A stretch of 64,000 nt of DNA from Rotaria sp. Silwood1 (Eukaryota > Rotifera > Eurotatoria > Philodinida > Philodinidae). Position 1 is the stretch's first letter. Every line of letters starts with the position of its first letter. The notes below the pieces were generated by a model. The model did not search any database, was not told the origin of the DNA, and saw nothing but the letters and a program-made list of their open reading frames with translations. The position numbers and the translations under genes are program-made. Positions 23,016-35,569 of this stretch are shown in pieces. The DNA is taken from contig CAJNOP010000002.1 in assembly GCA_905250075.1 (NCBI GenBank), forward strand, positions 2,857,867 through 2,921,866, given 5' to 3'.

Positions 23016-26000
23016 CAGGTCAACTCCTATCAGAGAATTGATTACCCCGAGGTTAATAAGATACTTAGAAGCTTTCAATTGCTATCAAAGGATGGTGTCA
23101 AGAAGTTTCCAGTGACTGCCTGTGGGAGGGGAAGAAGGGTCATTGTAACTTTTTGGAAGGTACTTAGAGAGGAAAGTTACAGTCATACTACTGAGTAGCT
23201 GATAAGTGACTGTTATCGGAAATTCGGCAACGAGGTAGTGGAAAATTTGTGAATTTGATTCTTTCCCTAGGAAACAGCTATTGAAAGAAAATCATTTTTG
23301 TTTTACAAACTTTGATGAAAGGTCTTAGGAGTAGAGGAATCCTGAGCAAGAAATTAAATTCATAATTTTGAGAAACCAATTGCTATGTGAACAATCATTT
23401 GAGAAAAAGGAGGAAAGAGGAAATTTTTTGAAAACAATTTTTGCAGGGTAGTCTTTGAAAAAGGAGAAAGAAAGGAGGATATTTTTTGTGGTAAAAGAAC
23501 ATTTTAACATATGGAATGTATTGGCATGCTTGAGCATAGTGAAATAAAGAGCTAGCTAGAATTTTTAAAGGTTTCTACATAGTTTCTCACTGAAGACTAA
23601 GACAAAAAAGTAGCATGTAGTAAGCAGGTACTTTGCCCAATTAAACAGCCATTCTTAAAAAGACAAAACGTTATTCTGAAACGTATAATATATTGATTTC
23701 TTTGTATGATTCCATTTTTATATACCTGTACGTCAACAAAATCAAGTGCACGGGGTGATTCTTAGGTTAGGAATTGTAAAACTCATGTAAGTTTAACGAT
23801 TCACGAAGAATGTTGCCGCTTGAACTGTGAAGATGCATCAAAAGCTGCTTTTCTTGACATCTCATATATATTTTTCGATTACAAAAGCATGCGTATACAT
23901 ATTACAGCACCTGATACTGCAATAAAACTTTTTAAAGAGCATTTTCACTACTAACAAGCAACGTTTTTACATTAAGATGTTAAAATTTATATCGATCTTT
24001 ACAAAAAATTGAGCTAGACTTTGTCTATTTTTGTAGCTGAAATCTTCTAATTTCACCAGCACTATCTCATTCTACAAAGAGGGTTGTGTTCTATAAGTAA
24101 AATACAATAAGTCTATTAGAATACACAACAAATAGCCTATCATAGAGTCATTGAAATACTAACAGGAGTTTGACACAAAATAGTAAAATCAACTTGATTT
24201 AGGAGGGTAGAAGTCAACGTTCGTATATTTATCGAACAGACTATTGCACAAGCGGATGGGAAACATGCAGAAAGTCAATTGTATGACACGGCTCGTAAAT
24301 TTTGATATAGATTCGATCTAGCAGCTGCGAAATTTGGAAACAAAAGTAGCAAAAAGGAGGAAAGGAGGAGCATTCACACGGCAGGAAAACGATTACAGAT
24401 CTGGATTCCTCGACCTCAAACATCGTTGATCAAGATTTATAAGAAAAGTCGTTATTTCCGTAGAATAGGGCTTTTACCTAACGAAATAAAATCACGCTTC
24501 AAAATTTTGAGAAAACATTTACAGGACTTGTCAAAAAATTTACATAAAATACGTGCTATAGAACATTATATTCAGATGCTCCATGTATACGACATACCTA
24601 TTTGCAAGTTCGAGCAACTAGAGAAAAATGAGAAGACTAACTTAAAGTGTGTGAATCTAGTCAGAAAACAACGAAATAAAGGATATCTCAAGCTTAAATA
24701 TAGTAGAAAATTGTTAGTAAAATATATATTATGAAAAGATCAGTAATAAAAATCACTATGACAAAATCGGTAATAAAAAAATACCATCACAGTGTAAGGA
24801 AAAAGAGTTTATGACATCCTCTATGAAAACAAATTATTTGACAGTGTAACTAATAAAGATTACTTTTTCTCTTTACTGACAGCATTAAATTCCAGTATAA
24901 ATAAAGCATATAAAATTAAGAGGAAAAAATACTTTTGGTTTTTTTTTTCTTTTCTCTCGATGGAACTACTTCTTGAACTAAAGAGTAAAGGTATGAGACA
25001 GAACCAGATTATTCTAGAGCCTCAAAACGATCAGAAAATGGTACTCAAATATAGAATCTTCAAAGGATTCAGTATGACACCTTTTGTCAGAGAGCAACCA
25101 GATAATCCTTATGAGTAACCGCATTAAGCTCGTTGTACTTCACAGAAAATACAATTCTATTTATAATAAAAATCATCTTCGTGATCAGCATTTTCAAACT
25201 GATATATGTAGGTATGTTGCGATCAAAATGTGGGAGAAAAGCTTTGCTCGAATTCTGAGGAGAGTGGGGTGCCCCAGAACTCAAAAACGTAATGTTACTT
25301 GTCGTAATTTAGACCCGCGAAATATGACCAGACATAATCCTTGACTCGATTCCTTAACTCTTACCTTTTAAGCGATTTCTCATAAACTTCGTTAAGAGTT
25401 TATATCTATTTCATATATCCTTCAAGGGTTCCCAAGTCAAAAGAGTTATAATAGTAAGGCTATACGAAAGTAAACCGGATATATGAAGTATGTTTTAGGA
25501 TCTTTTATTCAACATTTTCCATTTGTAGAGTTTAGTACCAGATTCATAACAGCTAGATTATTCTACGTTGCCACCACAATGATTTGTTTTTATGTACATA
25601 ATGTTAGATTACTCTTAGATTGGAGCAATATGGTAAGTTACTCTACAACTTTCGTAAAAGAGTTTACTATTTTACACAAAAACATAGATTATTCTATAAT
25701 TTAAGAAGAACGTTTCTCACGTAGTTCAAGAAGCACTTCTTAGCCGTTACAGCTATATATACAGTATTACAATTTCTAAACTCGAATTCATTGAGGAAAA
25801 TACTGGTTGTTCGCAATAAACGATTTCCATTATAAAAAGTAATACACCCATTCTTGTCTTTTAAACGCCAGACTATAAATGGACTAAGTAATGATTCATT
25901 AAAGTTTAAACTACTTAACCATTTTCAATTAAACGTAATTTTCGTTCAAACAATGATATCGTTTCATTCGTCTATGATAAACCAGTCTCTTGAATAAAGC

Positions 26001-26650
26001 ATCATCGTTTTGCATATGACCTACTTGTAAACTGAATTTCATTGATCTGATAATCAACAATGGACGTTCATTTTTCGTTTATATATCATCGAATTCCAAC
26101 GAATATGTCTCATTTATTTTCAAAAAACGACACACTTTTATTTCTAACAAGTCGAAGTATATATGTAAACAACTGAAACTTCATCCATTTTAAATATATA
26201 AGATATAGATAGAATTAACTTGTAGAATTTCCAAACTTTTGATTCATATAAGTGTCAATGTTAAAGAAATATGAAATCTGCTAGGAAGCATAACTACTTC
26301 ATCACTGTATTCACTATATCTTAATATGTTACTTGTGCTCAGTTACGACGCACTATGGATTAGGTTTTTTTCTATTGAGACTTACTAGAAAATTGGCAGC
26401 TAAATGTACCAAAAATTTAGAAGAATTAAAAGTTTGAATATTGTATAAAATATCTCTATTCATGAAACGTTTTGAAAAGGAAGAAAGTTTCATTTATTTA
26501 GATAGATATTTACACTTATTAGGAACTAAACGTTTCTATTATCGAAAAATGAGTGAGAACTACTCGTTAGAATTCAATGAGATATTGACAAAAAATAGTA
26601 GTGTATCTTCTTCTTATTTCTTTGTTCATTTTCCAACGTTCTTTTTCTGT
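23016..26650. other. Long stretch without a supported gene
   Basis: AT-rich. One open frame of about 140 codons (about 24307-24734, plus) is Lys-rich and lacks an early ATG; I could not match it to a family. Otherwise there is nothing I can support. Confidence 0.4.
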
Positions 26651-26655
26651 AATGC

Positions 26656-29048
26656 TGTTACAGTCATATGTTTATTCCTGACTCATCGGCATCTGTTCAT
26701 TCATTCTTTGACACTTATCCCTTATATATATGCTCTCTCTCTTGTCGCTTACGTGGTTCTGTTCTGTTCTGTTCCGTTGTTGTTCTCGCGTCGATATCTC
26801 GAAATAAACGAACGTCGAGAAGGTACACGGAATCCTCTAAAATTTGGTGCCGTGACCGACTTTCTTTATTTCATAAAAAGAAAGTGAACCATTCTACTCC
26901 TCCGTTTGTATCGGTTTTGGTGTTCTTGAATTCAAGGTATAGCAAACATTAACTACCCACAAGCAAAATGTGGCAACTTACTAATCAATCGGATCCGGTG
27001 TGTTTTGACTGCATATATATGTATCATTATAAAGTTAAACCATGTTCGCATACAATTTGTAACAAGTGCTTATATGAAGCAATTGCAGAGAAAATCCGGT
27101 TGCAACACGACGCAATCATTTGTCCTAGATGTTTGGATTCAACAAACCGTCAAAATGTCCCCCGAACGCCTCCTGAACAAACTTAAATTCATAATCAACA
27201 CAAAACTGCATCTATTAGTCGAAAACAGCTTTCACCTCTTTCATTGATTTTACAGTATGATTGTAGTGCTAGTGATATCGCTTCACGAATTGATGAATCT
27301 CTGAAAACTATCATAGATTTAAATGAACGACAACGAGTGCAAAAAGTTTTATTCAAAAACTGGTTTCTGTTCATTGAACCAGTAGAAACAAAAAAGTTGA
27401 AAAATTGCTTCGCCGACAGCGAAGTCAATACGAATATCGACGCCTACAGGAATTCATCTCTCTCAATTCTTCCGAATCCATGGAACATTCTGTGAATGAG
27501 GACCAGCTGCCGAAAATAGTCATACTTGCGAATGAAACCGAATCGAACTCACAATGGCCTGATGGAACTCAGTCGTGGCACATACACGAAATAAAACCTC
27601 AACGCGAATTATTCATCAAGCAAGCTCATGAAGAAAATTTATTAATCCAAGAAAGAAGCATTTAAACTGAACCCGATGCATTTTGGCCCAATGGTACTGA
27701 GTCGTGGCATTTTCATGATATTAAACCACAAAGAAAATTATTCGCAAGAAAAGCTTCCTTTTGTTCTTTAACTGACACAGAAGCATTAGCAATGAAACAA
27801 AACGATCTAGTAACCACGGAACAACCATATATCTTGCAAGAAGTGCTGATGTCTAAACCAAAAATCGATTCCACGTTTATAAGTGAAACCACAGTTGATT
27901 CACCCGCTTCATTGAATTCGAATATTCAAGAGCACAAATTTCGACAAAAACTTCATACGGGTATTATTTGTCATGATTTATCAACATCGAAATGTAAACT
28001 ACGACCGATAACAAGTCATGGGTTACACGGTTCATTTTCGTCTGCTAAGTTATATAACACCTCGTCGAACCAATCATCAAGACTATTTAATTACGACCCC
28101 ACTATATTGTCATTCATTTTGTTTTCACTTCTTTTTGGATTCAAAATACTTCACTATCCAGCACATAACAATGTTCTAAATATATCAGTGCACTTATTTA
28201 CGGATTAATTATACATCTTAAGAGTTTTTTGGTGAAGAATTCAAGAGAATACAAACTTTATTCATCACCATACGTAATAACAGTAGTAATTCTTCGCGAG
28301 CTAGAATCACTGTTAGTATACGGCATTACATAATTCAATGGAACTATTCATAACATTATTCGGACACGTGGCATTCGGTATTCGCTCTGTAATTATTTTT
28401 AAGACTATATCCAAGAAAAATACGCACAAAACTATTTATGAAAAACATTCTCAATATCATTCTCATCTCATCGTATCAATTCTACGTCATTCATAATCGA
28501 ACATTTTAAAGGTCTAATCAGCAACCTTAATTTTTAACGCAAATATTCTTCGCTAAATCGTTTTTGCTTCGTCTCTTCAATCGTAATCGTCGAGCGAATC
28601 GTGTTTTCGATATAATTTAGTCGATCACAAAAGAGCTGACCGAGCTGAGTCGACATACACATCGCATTCGTTCTTCATATCTCTTTGATATGTTTTTTTT
28701 TTCTGCAATGGTATTATACTATCGTTTCTTCTATTCGTTTTATGGCTCTCTATCTGTTATCTTATTACAATTGCCGTTCTCAGTTTTTCATTTCTTATTC
28801 TTATATTAGTGTGTTGTTGTTTCTATAAATGTGTGTGGACCCACATTTCTGTCGGTGAGGAGGAATGTTACAGTCATATGTTTATTCCTGACTCATCGGC
28901 ATCTATTCATTCTTTGCCGCTTATCCCTTCTATATATGCTCTCTCTCTTGTCGCTTACGTGGTTCTGTTCTGTTCTGTTCGGTTGTTGTTCTCGCGTCAA
29001 TATCTCGAAATAAATGAACATCGAGAAGGTACACGGAATCCTCTAATA
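26656..29048 (+). mobile_element. Short LTR retroelement without pol
   Basis: Two LTRs (26656-26842 and 28866-29048; 187 and 183 bp, the difference being a 4-bp repeat unit) start TGTTACAG and differ at roughly nine positions. They are flanked by the 5-bp duplication AATGC (26651-26655 and 29049-29053). Just inside the left LTR is a primer-binding site TGGTGCCGTGACC (26845-26857), ending as expected for pairing with a tRNA CCA end. Just before the right LTR is a polypurine tract GGTGAGGAGGAA (28854-28865). The only coding material is the broken RING-finger frame; no gag, protease, reverse transcriptase or integrase motif is seen. It would need help from another element. LTR divergence of about 5% implies an old insertion. 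Confidence 0.9.
26968..28208 (+). pseudogene. RING-finger protein carried by the LTR element, disrupted
   Basis: Starts 110 bp after the primer-binding site. A C3HC4 RING lies at residues 12-55 (C12, C15, C26, H28, C31, C34, C52, C55), a fold typical of ubiquitin E3 ligases. The frame then meets an in-frame TAA at 27184, continues in the same frame, shifts near 27400, and meets another TAA at 27663. After the RING come two copies of a module, WPDGTQSWHIHEIKPQR (about 27560-27610) and WPNGTESWHFHDIKPQR (about 27682-27735), then a Ser-rich region and a hydrophobic segment (TILSFILFSLLFGFKIL) near the end. The coding sequence totals about 410 codons. The family is unknown to me. Extra ORFs are known in bdelloid LTR elements, so this may be one. 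It is not gag-like beyond its position. Confidence 0.7.
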
Positions 29049-29331
29049 AATGCTCACAAATAGTTCAAATTTTGTCGATTGCTACGAGATAATGCTATGT
29101 CTTGTGTATGGCACATATTCTATTAGAATCTTCTCCAATTTTGTTACTAACTGTAACATCTAGGTTTTTCTAAAGATCTATGACAGAATGTTAGGTTACA
29201 CATAAAATTGTCATTGATAATAACATGGCTGGATAATAAAATGAAAAGAATAAAAGTTAATCGGTTAGCATTCAAAGTAAGTGCAGTAACGAAAGAGTTC
29301 GATGTTTAACAAAAGCTTCGCTAGACCACTA

Positions 29332-29783
29332 CCCAGGCAGACAAACTTTTGAGAAAACGCGTTTAAACGCACAGAAATTGGCCTAAAATCAGAAAGAAGT
29401 GGACGTTTTTGGCTCACACCTGAGGTTCCCGACTGTGAACGAAAAACGCCTATTTTTCAGCCTTTTTTGTGCGTTTAAACGCGTTTACATGCATACAAAA
29501 AAAAGAAAAAGTTGTTGAGTTTTTCCAGTTCAAGAAACGGGACTGTAATCATGATCGTGCATCCAGAGTATGAAAAAACGACCACTTTTTCTCTTTTTTG
29601 TATACATGTAAACGCGTTTTTTTGTCTGGAAACGCGTTTAAACGCATAAAAAGGCCGAAAAATGGGCGTTTTTGGCTCACAGTCGGGAACCTAAAGTGTG
29701 AGCCAAAAACGTCCACTTCTTGCTGATTTTAGGCCAATTTCTGTGCGTTTAAACGCGTTTTCTCAAAAGTTTGTCTGCCTGGG
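29332..29783. mobile_element. Large inverted-repeat (foldback) element
   Basis: Arms of about 160 bp, over 90% matching, start CCCAGGCAGACAAACTTTTG at each end. They contain the self-palindrome GCGTTTAAACGC several times on each side. The central loop (about 29495-29590) is unrelated. No coding sequence and no convincing target duplication; the flanks are CTA on the left and ATA on the right. It lies about 280 bp after the LTR element. Confidence 0.75.
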
Positions 29784-30004
29784 ATATATTTTACAATCAT
29801 GAATTTTTATACCTAAATTTTGCATACCTTTAAATTTGAGTAACTTGCTCTTGACATTCTATGGGTATGTAATATTTTAAATTTGTTAATTGTTTGGTGA
29901 TGAGACCATTTATTGGACTCGAATATGTTAAGTATCCTTCGCTAACAGTACATGACCCTCTACTGTTAGTATCTAGTCACTTCATTTTACATTTTCAGAT
30001 CTAA

Positions 30005-30835
30005 ATGTTGCATACTATAGTTACTTATAAATCTTGTTTACGACTATTAGTATCTTGTATATTGCTTTACATTATTATTTATTATTACCACTCATGGAAT
30101 GTTGCTCGATTTGATATCAATACTTCTCAGAAACACACAGGTATATATCCGTATATAGCATTAATAATAGATGATCGAGCAACTGAAAAAGTTGTTCATG
30201 CTGTTATGAATGTTTTAAAGCATATTCCTATCGATTGGAAAGTACAAATTTTTACACACACTCAGCATTGGTCTTTCTACAACAAATCTGCTCTTTCTTC
30301 ATTCATTACTAGCAATCGTGTGTTTATGACACCAATAGATTTTGCACGAAACAATCTCTCTGGTGACGATTTTATCAATTTATTTTTGACTTCGCTATCG
30401 TTATGGCATCGAGTACAAGGTGATAAAGTATTGTATTTTCAAATCGATTCAGCTATATGTTCGAATTCATCGTATAAATTGACAGATTTCCTACACTATG
30501 ATTTCATTGGTGCGCCATGGAACAGTGGTGGTTGTTGCAATGGTGGATTTTCTATACGAAGTCGAACGAAAACACTTCAAATGCTACAAAGTGATAAGGT
30601 TCAATTTTATTTAAATCAAATTAATGAAGATGGGTGGTATTCAATAAACTTACCCCGCTTTAATGCTACTGTTGCTCCTGTTGCCGTTGCAAGAACGTTT
30701 GCAGTGGAAACTGTTTATCATCCTCATCCATTCGCTGTTCATAATCCTTATATTGAGACTATTGGTAAAGCTAATATGGCTCGTTTATGTAATGAATGTC
30801 CTGAAACTAGAACTGTTTCTTCTCATTGTCAATAA
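30005..30835 (+). CDS. DUF5672-family glycosyltransferase-like membrane protein
   Basis: A 276-residue protein in a single coding exon. It has a type II membrane anchor at about residues 11-28, then a lumenal domain. Motifs are as in DUF5672 proteins: YIALIIDDRATEKVVHAVMN (50-69), FQIDSAICSN (145-154) with the acidic residue of the presumed donor site, YDFIGAPW (165-172) and CNGGFSIRSR (178-187). DUF5672 is regarded as glycosyltransferase-related; donor and acceptor are unknown. A good 3' splice site (TTTTCAG, ending 29998) sits 6 nt before the ATG, so the 5' UTR is probably spliced. A decayed copy lies at 32960-33402. This family is patchy in animals, and a lack of coding introns among intron-rich neighbours hints at gene acquisition or retroposition. 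That is inference. Confidence 0.8.
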   Translation: MLHTIVTYKSCLRLLVSCILLYIIIYYYHSWNVARFDINTSQKHTGIYPYIALIIDDRATEKVVHAVMNVLKHIPIDWKVQIFTHTQHWSFYNKSALSSFITSNRVFMTPIDFARNNLSGDDFINLFLTSLSLWHRVQGDKVLYFQIDSAICSNSSYKLTDFLHYDFIGAPWNSGGCCNGGFSIRSRTKTLQMLQSDKVQFYLNQINEDGWYSINLPRFNATVAPVAVARTFAVETVYHPHPFAVHNPYIETIGKANMARLCNECPETRTVSSHCQ

Positions 30836-32959
30836 GTGTAATTATTAGTAGTTCATTTACTTTATACAATCAACCACTTAGCATGTATAGAATGTAGCAA
30901 ATGAAATTCTAAGAAAAATTAGAACGAACATTTACTATGCTCATAACACTAATAAATAATGGCTTTGAGAACTAGAAAAAATGAATAATTTAATAAAAAT
31001 AACATCGAATTCGTTCAAATAAATAAAAAATAATATATATCGGTATAAATATAATAAAAATAGTCTTTAATGCGTATAGTTTTAGATGGACGTCTTTCAT
31101 TAGGTGTCTTCCCATAGCCAATCTATATATACTTGTTATCACGATCTAATATTGAAATATTGAGAGTTACCAAGTCTAAGTTTTGTAAAAATCAGGATAT
31201 TTTTATCGGAACTAGAAAGTTATTTGGTGATTTTTCTTGAATGAAAATCAAATTTCCATTAGTAGAAGTGCTCTTTACTATCTGTTGTCAAGTTAGAGAG
31301 AAAAAAGTCATTCCTAAAATAACACGTCACAAAAAAGGTAGATCTTCACATATATTTAGTAATACTGTCTATTCCACCGTGGTGCATTAAATTGAATAAA
31401 CAAGATACAAAATCAAGCTCACTTAAGAACTGATATTAATCTATACGAAATGAATACATTTGAAAAATCAATTACCAGATATGCTGAGTGCTGACCGTAT
31501 TACTTTTGTAATATGACTATATGTTTTTGGACTGAATTCGTCTCAAAATAGCTAGATTACTTCATCGATAATTAACAAAGATTTATATACTTTCGATTCA
31601 TATTTATTTAAGTTTTATTTCTCGGCCAAGAAAATTCTACTTCATGTTATTTCAATTCATAACCAGTAAATATTTCATGTGACTGGAACTAATATGACAG
31701 ATAGCATCCAAGAATAGTACAAGCTTGTAACAGATCGATTTTTTTTCAACTGGACAAAACTGGCTGAGTTAATTACAGAACTCACAAGGGAAAAACCCGA
31801 TAAATTCGAATATATCAGTTAACCTGCTTGTTCCATTGAGAAAAATTGATTAGTGCAGCTTCACGAAGACGTTCACTGTAAAGCTTATATAACTGTTAGA
31901 GTGTCCAATAGTAACAATTTCTATTTTAGTCTGCACTAATATTAAGAACGAAAGAAGAACTCTTTCAAAATTCTGCATCTGCTAATTCACAATAATTGAT
32001 ATTGAACAATATCTATACTTTGTTTCGCCTGGTTTTCTTCAATATCTATATAACTTATTTACAAGAATTCGTAGATTTAATGTCTTCGTATTTAAAATCA
32101 TTTTTTAACATAATTGAAAGGCTTCTCACTTTTTATAAGGTTCCCACTGTCGATCATGAGATAAAATGCGCTACAGAGTTAGATTTTTATGCTAAAGCTT
32201 ATGTTTTTAGGTTTCTTAGTGTTTTCATATCGTCACAATTGAATTAAGTAGTGGTTAGCAACACTTCCATAGAAAAAAGAACAGATTCTTCTCTGAAGTT
32301 TATTTAACAAAAATGAAAAATGAAACTTGTCATTGAGAGTTTCTGACAGTCGATAAAAAGTAGTTCAGGAAAATGCGCTGGAAATTTTGAGATGAAAAAT
32401 CTCTCATTTAAATCAAAGAGGTCTTTAATGATCGGTTAACTTTTCATGACTATAATTAGTGCATTCAGCATGATATGAACCCCTTATTGTGCTATGAGAA
32501 AATATCAACTTCAAGTATAGAGCTCAGGTTTGGTTGACAACTGAAAATTCGTCAATTGGAAATTTTCAGGTCCATATATCTGGAACGCTACAACCGTAAA
32601 AATCAATAAAAACGACCAAAAGAGACTAGTTTCAGATCTCAGAAAATCGATAAAAAGGAGACAGCAAATAACCAATGAAAACCCGCCCATTTTAAAAGTT
32701 CAACCAACTATGAACGATGAACAGCTAATTGATGAGTCCGGTTGTAAGCCTGGGCTAGTTTGACAAATTTAAAGTAAACTGATGTGCATGCCAAAATAAA
32801 AGACGATTAATTATCTGTCGCACAGCTCACCAGAGGAAGTGGAAACTCATCTTTCTACATGATGATTATTAGTGCCAGCTCACAAATTTGATAAGTAGCC
32901 AATGAAAACTCCTTGAGTAAACTTTAACCTGTAGCAAATATATTAATCTATTTCTAATA
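30836..32959. other. Spacer between the DUF5672 gene and its pseudogene
   Basis: AT-rich; the short open frame at 31996-32247 shows no domain. Possible polyadenylation signals (AATAAA-type) lie near 30950-31060. Confidence 0.5.
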
Positions 32960-33402
32960 TCTGCATCCTTTTGGCATCAAGTACAAGGTGAATAAGTCTT
33001 GTATTTTCAAATCGATTCAGCTATCTGTTGAGATTCATTATTTATATTAAGAGATTTCTTCCAGTATGATTTCATTGGTGCGCCATGACATACATATTAA
33101 TAACAATTGCAATGGTGAATTTTCATGACGAAAGCGAGAAAAAATGCTTCAATTGTTAGAAAGTAATCGTGCTCGTTATGCATAGCATAAAACAAATGAA
33201 AATGTTTTGGTTAATCGCAATTTACCTCTTGCTAATCCTAGTATTCCTCCCATTCATGTTGCAAAAAATTCTTACTAGAAAGTATTTATCATTCTCAACC
33301 ATTTGCTGTTCTTGAAACAAATTTTAAAGTATTAGGTCCATTTAATATGAAACTTCTATGCAATGATTATCCAGAAGTTAGAACTATTTCTTGTCATAGT
33401 TG
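32960..33402 (+). pseudogene. Decayed DUF5672 paralogue
   Basis: The sequence matches the second half of the intact gene at 30005-30835 along its length. WHQVQG is followed by a stop, then VLYFQIDSAIC, YDFIGAP, a degraded GGFS region, HSQPFAVLETNFKVLGPFN, and LLCNDYPEVRTISCHS near 33390. Several in-frame stops and frame changes interrupt it. The part encoding the N-terminal anchor is missing. It looks like a tandem duplicate that lost function. Confidence 0.85.
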
Positions 33403-35569
33403 ATCAAAAATAATTTAAATAGTATTGTTTTATATGTAACTCTTGTTTTGAAAAAAATGATAACAACATTATTTCTATTTTTGAAAAATTCCCAATTGAA
33501 TTTTTTGTCAAAATCACACGATCAAGTCTCTATAGAAGGCTAAAAGTGCAGTCTGCAGTATCTTGGTTTTTCTCTCTATATCTCTACGAATCTCAAATGT
33601 TTTACAAGATAGGAATTTATATATTGAAATACTCATAATGTATTCGTTCTTTAGATACCGATTAAATATATCATGATTAGAGGTATTCGAGACCAAGCTT
33701 CTTTTAAAGCCCAGTCCAAACAAAACTATTCCACAATTTATTCATATCAAACCTAAAAGAATTCTTCAATACTCGCCTTTTGACTTATTCAGCCGACGAT
33801 TAGCATTTTTCTAGGTCAGCTCGATTGAATTATGTCTTGATATGATTATAAGATAATATCTTTCAAAATCATAGAATATTTAACTATAATCTTGATTTCA
33901 GGCTGAAACAATTTTTTTCTCATAGTCCAGACGTGTGGGTCTCAGCAACTTCTCTTATATGTGGTCTTGGTTGCTAGAATCAGGACTAAAATTTGATTTC
34001 ACATATCTCTAGTCATGATATGTAGTGAAATCTTTAAAGAAAATGTAATTTTATTTACTCTGATTTTAACAAAGGATAAGATATAACATGTGCAAAAAGA
34101 ATTTTTCTCTTTCAATAATACCTTTTCATCAACAAAGTTATTATTGGTGTTTTTCCACAATGTCATTCCTAAAGAAATAATTAAAAATGAATAAACAATT
34201 TTATGAATGCATTTGAACAAGAAACGCTTGAAAAAACAAACAATAGACGCCTTCAATCAACCCGTAATACGATGCTAAACTTCATGTGCTTACTAACAAA
34301 TAAGGCTTTTGTTTTTTTTACTAATAATACATACAATACTAAATATATTGGTTTTGCAAATCTTAATAGCCCATTACTGATCTACTCAATTTGATTTATA
34401 AATAGAAAAGTCGTGATCAAGTAATTATTATTTTAAATCGGTATCATTCAATCCTGTAACTTGTATTTTTTTGATCGTGGTTACACTAATCGTCATTTTT
34501 CAACTTTGAAGGAATTTTTAACATGATCTATCATTTATTTGCTCATTTTTTTATTTATAGTTGTACGACTATAGAAAATAAAGTTTTGACAAAAACTGCT
34601 TTCCAATTATTTTGAAAAATTCAAAACAAAAATTGTTTCATTGATTATTTTATACTTGTTGTTCGTCAGATCAAACTGTCAACGACAAAATGCTTGTGAA
34701 TCGTATTTTCGATGAATGCTCTCATCAGTAGTCAACGACAAAAACCTAATGTTTTCAGAAGTTTTTTTCGCTTGTAGTGCTTGTTGACCAAATCATTTTG
34801 GTGGAAAAAAAAATATTGAAATTTACTTACTAAATCATGATGCTAGACTGAAAAATATTCCTGATTGCTGCTGAGCAGTATTCGATGTTTTCAAGTACTG
34901 TAATAATTCTAACACCATGATTTATTGAGTAAATTTGAATATATTTTTTCACTGAAATGAACAATTCAACGAGTTCTATAGACGAATAAATCTTCTGAAA
35001 AATTTACGTTTTTTTTTGTTGCTGACTATCTATCGAAGTATCCATTAAAAATACGATTCGCAAATTGCTTTTCGTTGTTAGATAAGCTAAAGACTAACAT
35101 AAAATCATTGGGAAGAATTGAAGACGTTGTTGCTTCATCGTTGAGTTCTTTAGGGTTGATAACGTTAAAGTTAATACATCTTTTAGAAAACGAGGATAAC
35201 TAACTTGATTCTTAATTATCTCAACAAAAGTACTGATAAAATTGCTTAATTTCCTCGTAGAAGATATGTTGAAGTGGAGAACGGAAGATTTTAAAAGATA
35301 CTTCTAAAGTCACAAATAGCAACGATACATTTAGGTTCTAATTTTCATCTCTAATGTTCTCAACTGAAATCTCAAAAATGTTTTTTGTTCTAAACAAACC
35401 AAAATAATTAGATTGTTTGTTGTTATTTTCTGAAACAGAATTATCCATTTTGAAGTTAATTCAAATTTGAAAAATAGACAAACTGTGCTTTGTATTTATT
35501 TATTTCGATTTAATAAATGAGCTGTATACTTTTTGTTTATAGTATATGATACAATGAATAAAATAATCT
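33403..35569. other. Long non-coding stretch
   Basis: AT-rich, no supported gene; 3' flank of the zinc-finger gene at the right. Confidence 0.5.

Noticed and set aside
24307-24734. Open frame of about 140 codons, Lys-rich, plus strand
   Set aside because: No ATG near the start, no splice partner, no recognised domain; the composition fits AT-rich non-coding DNA.
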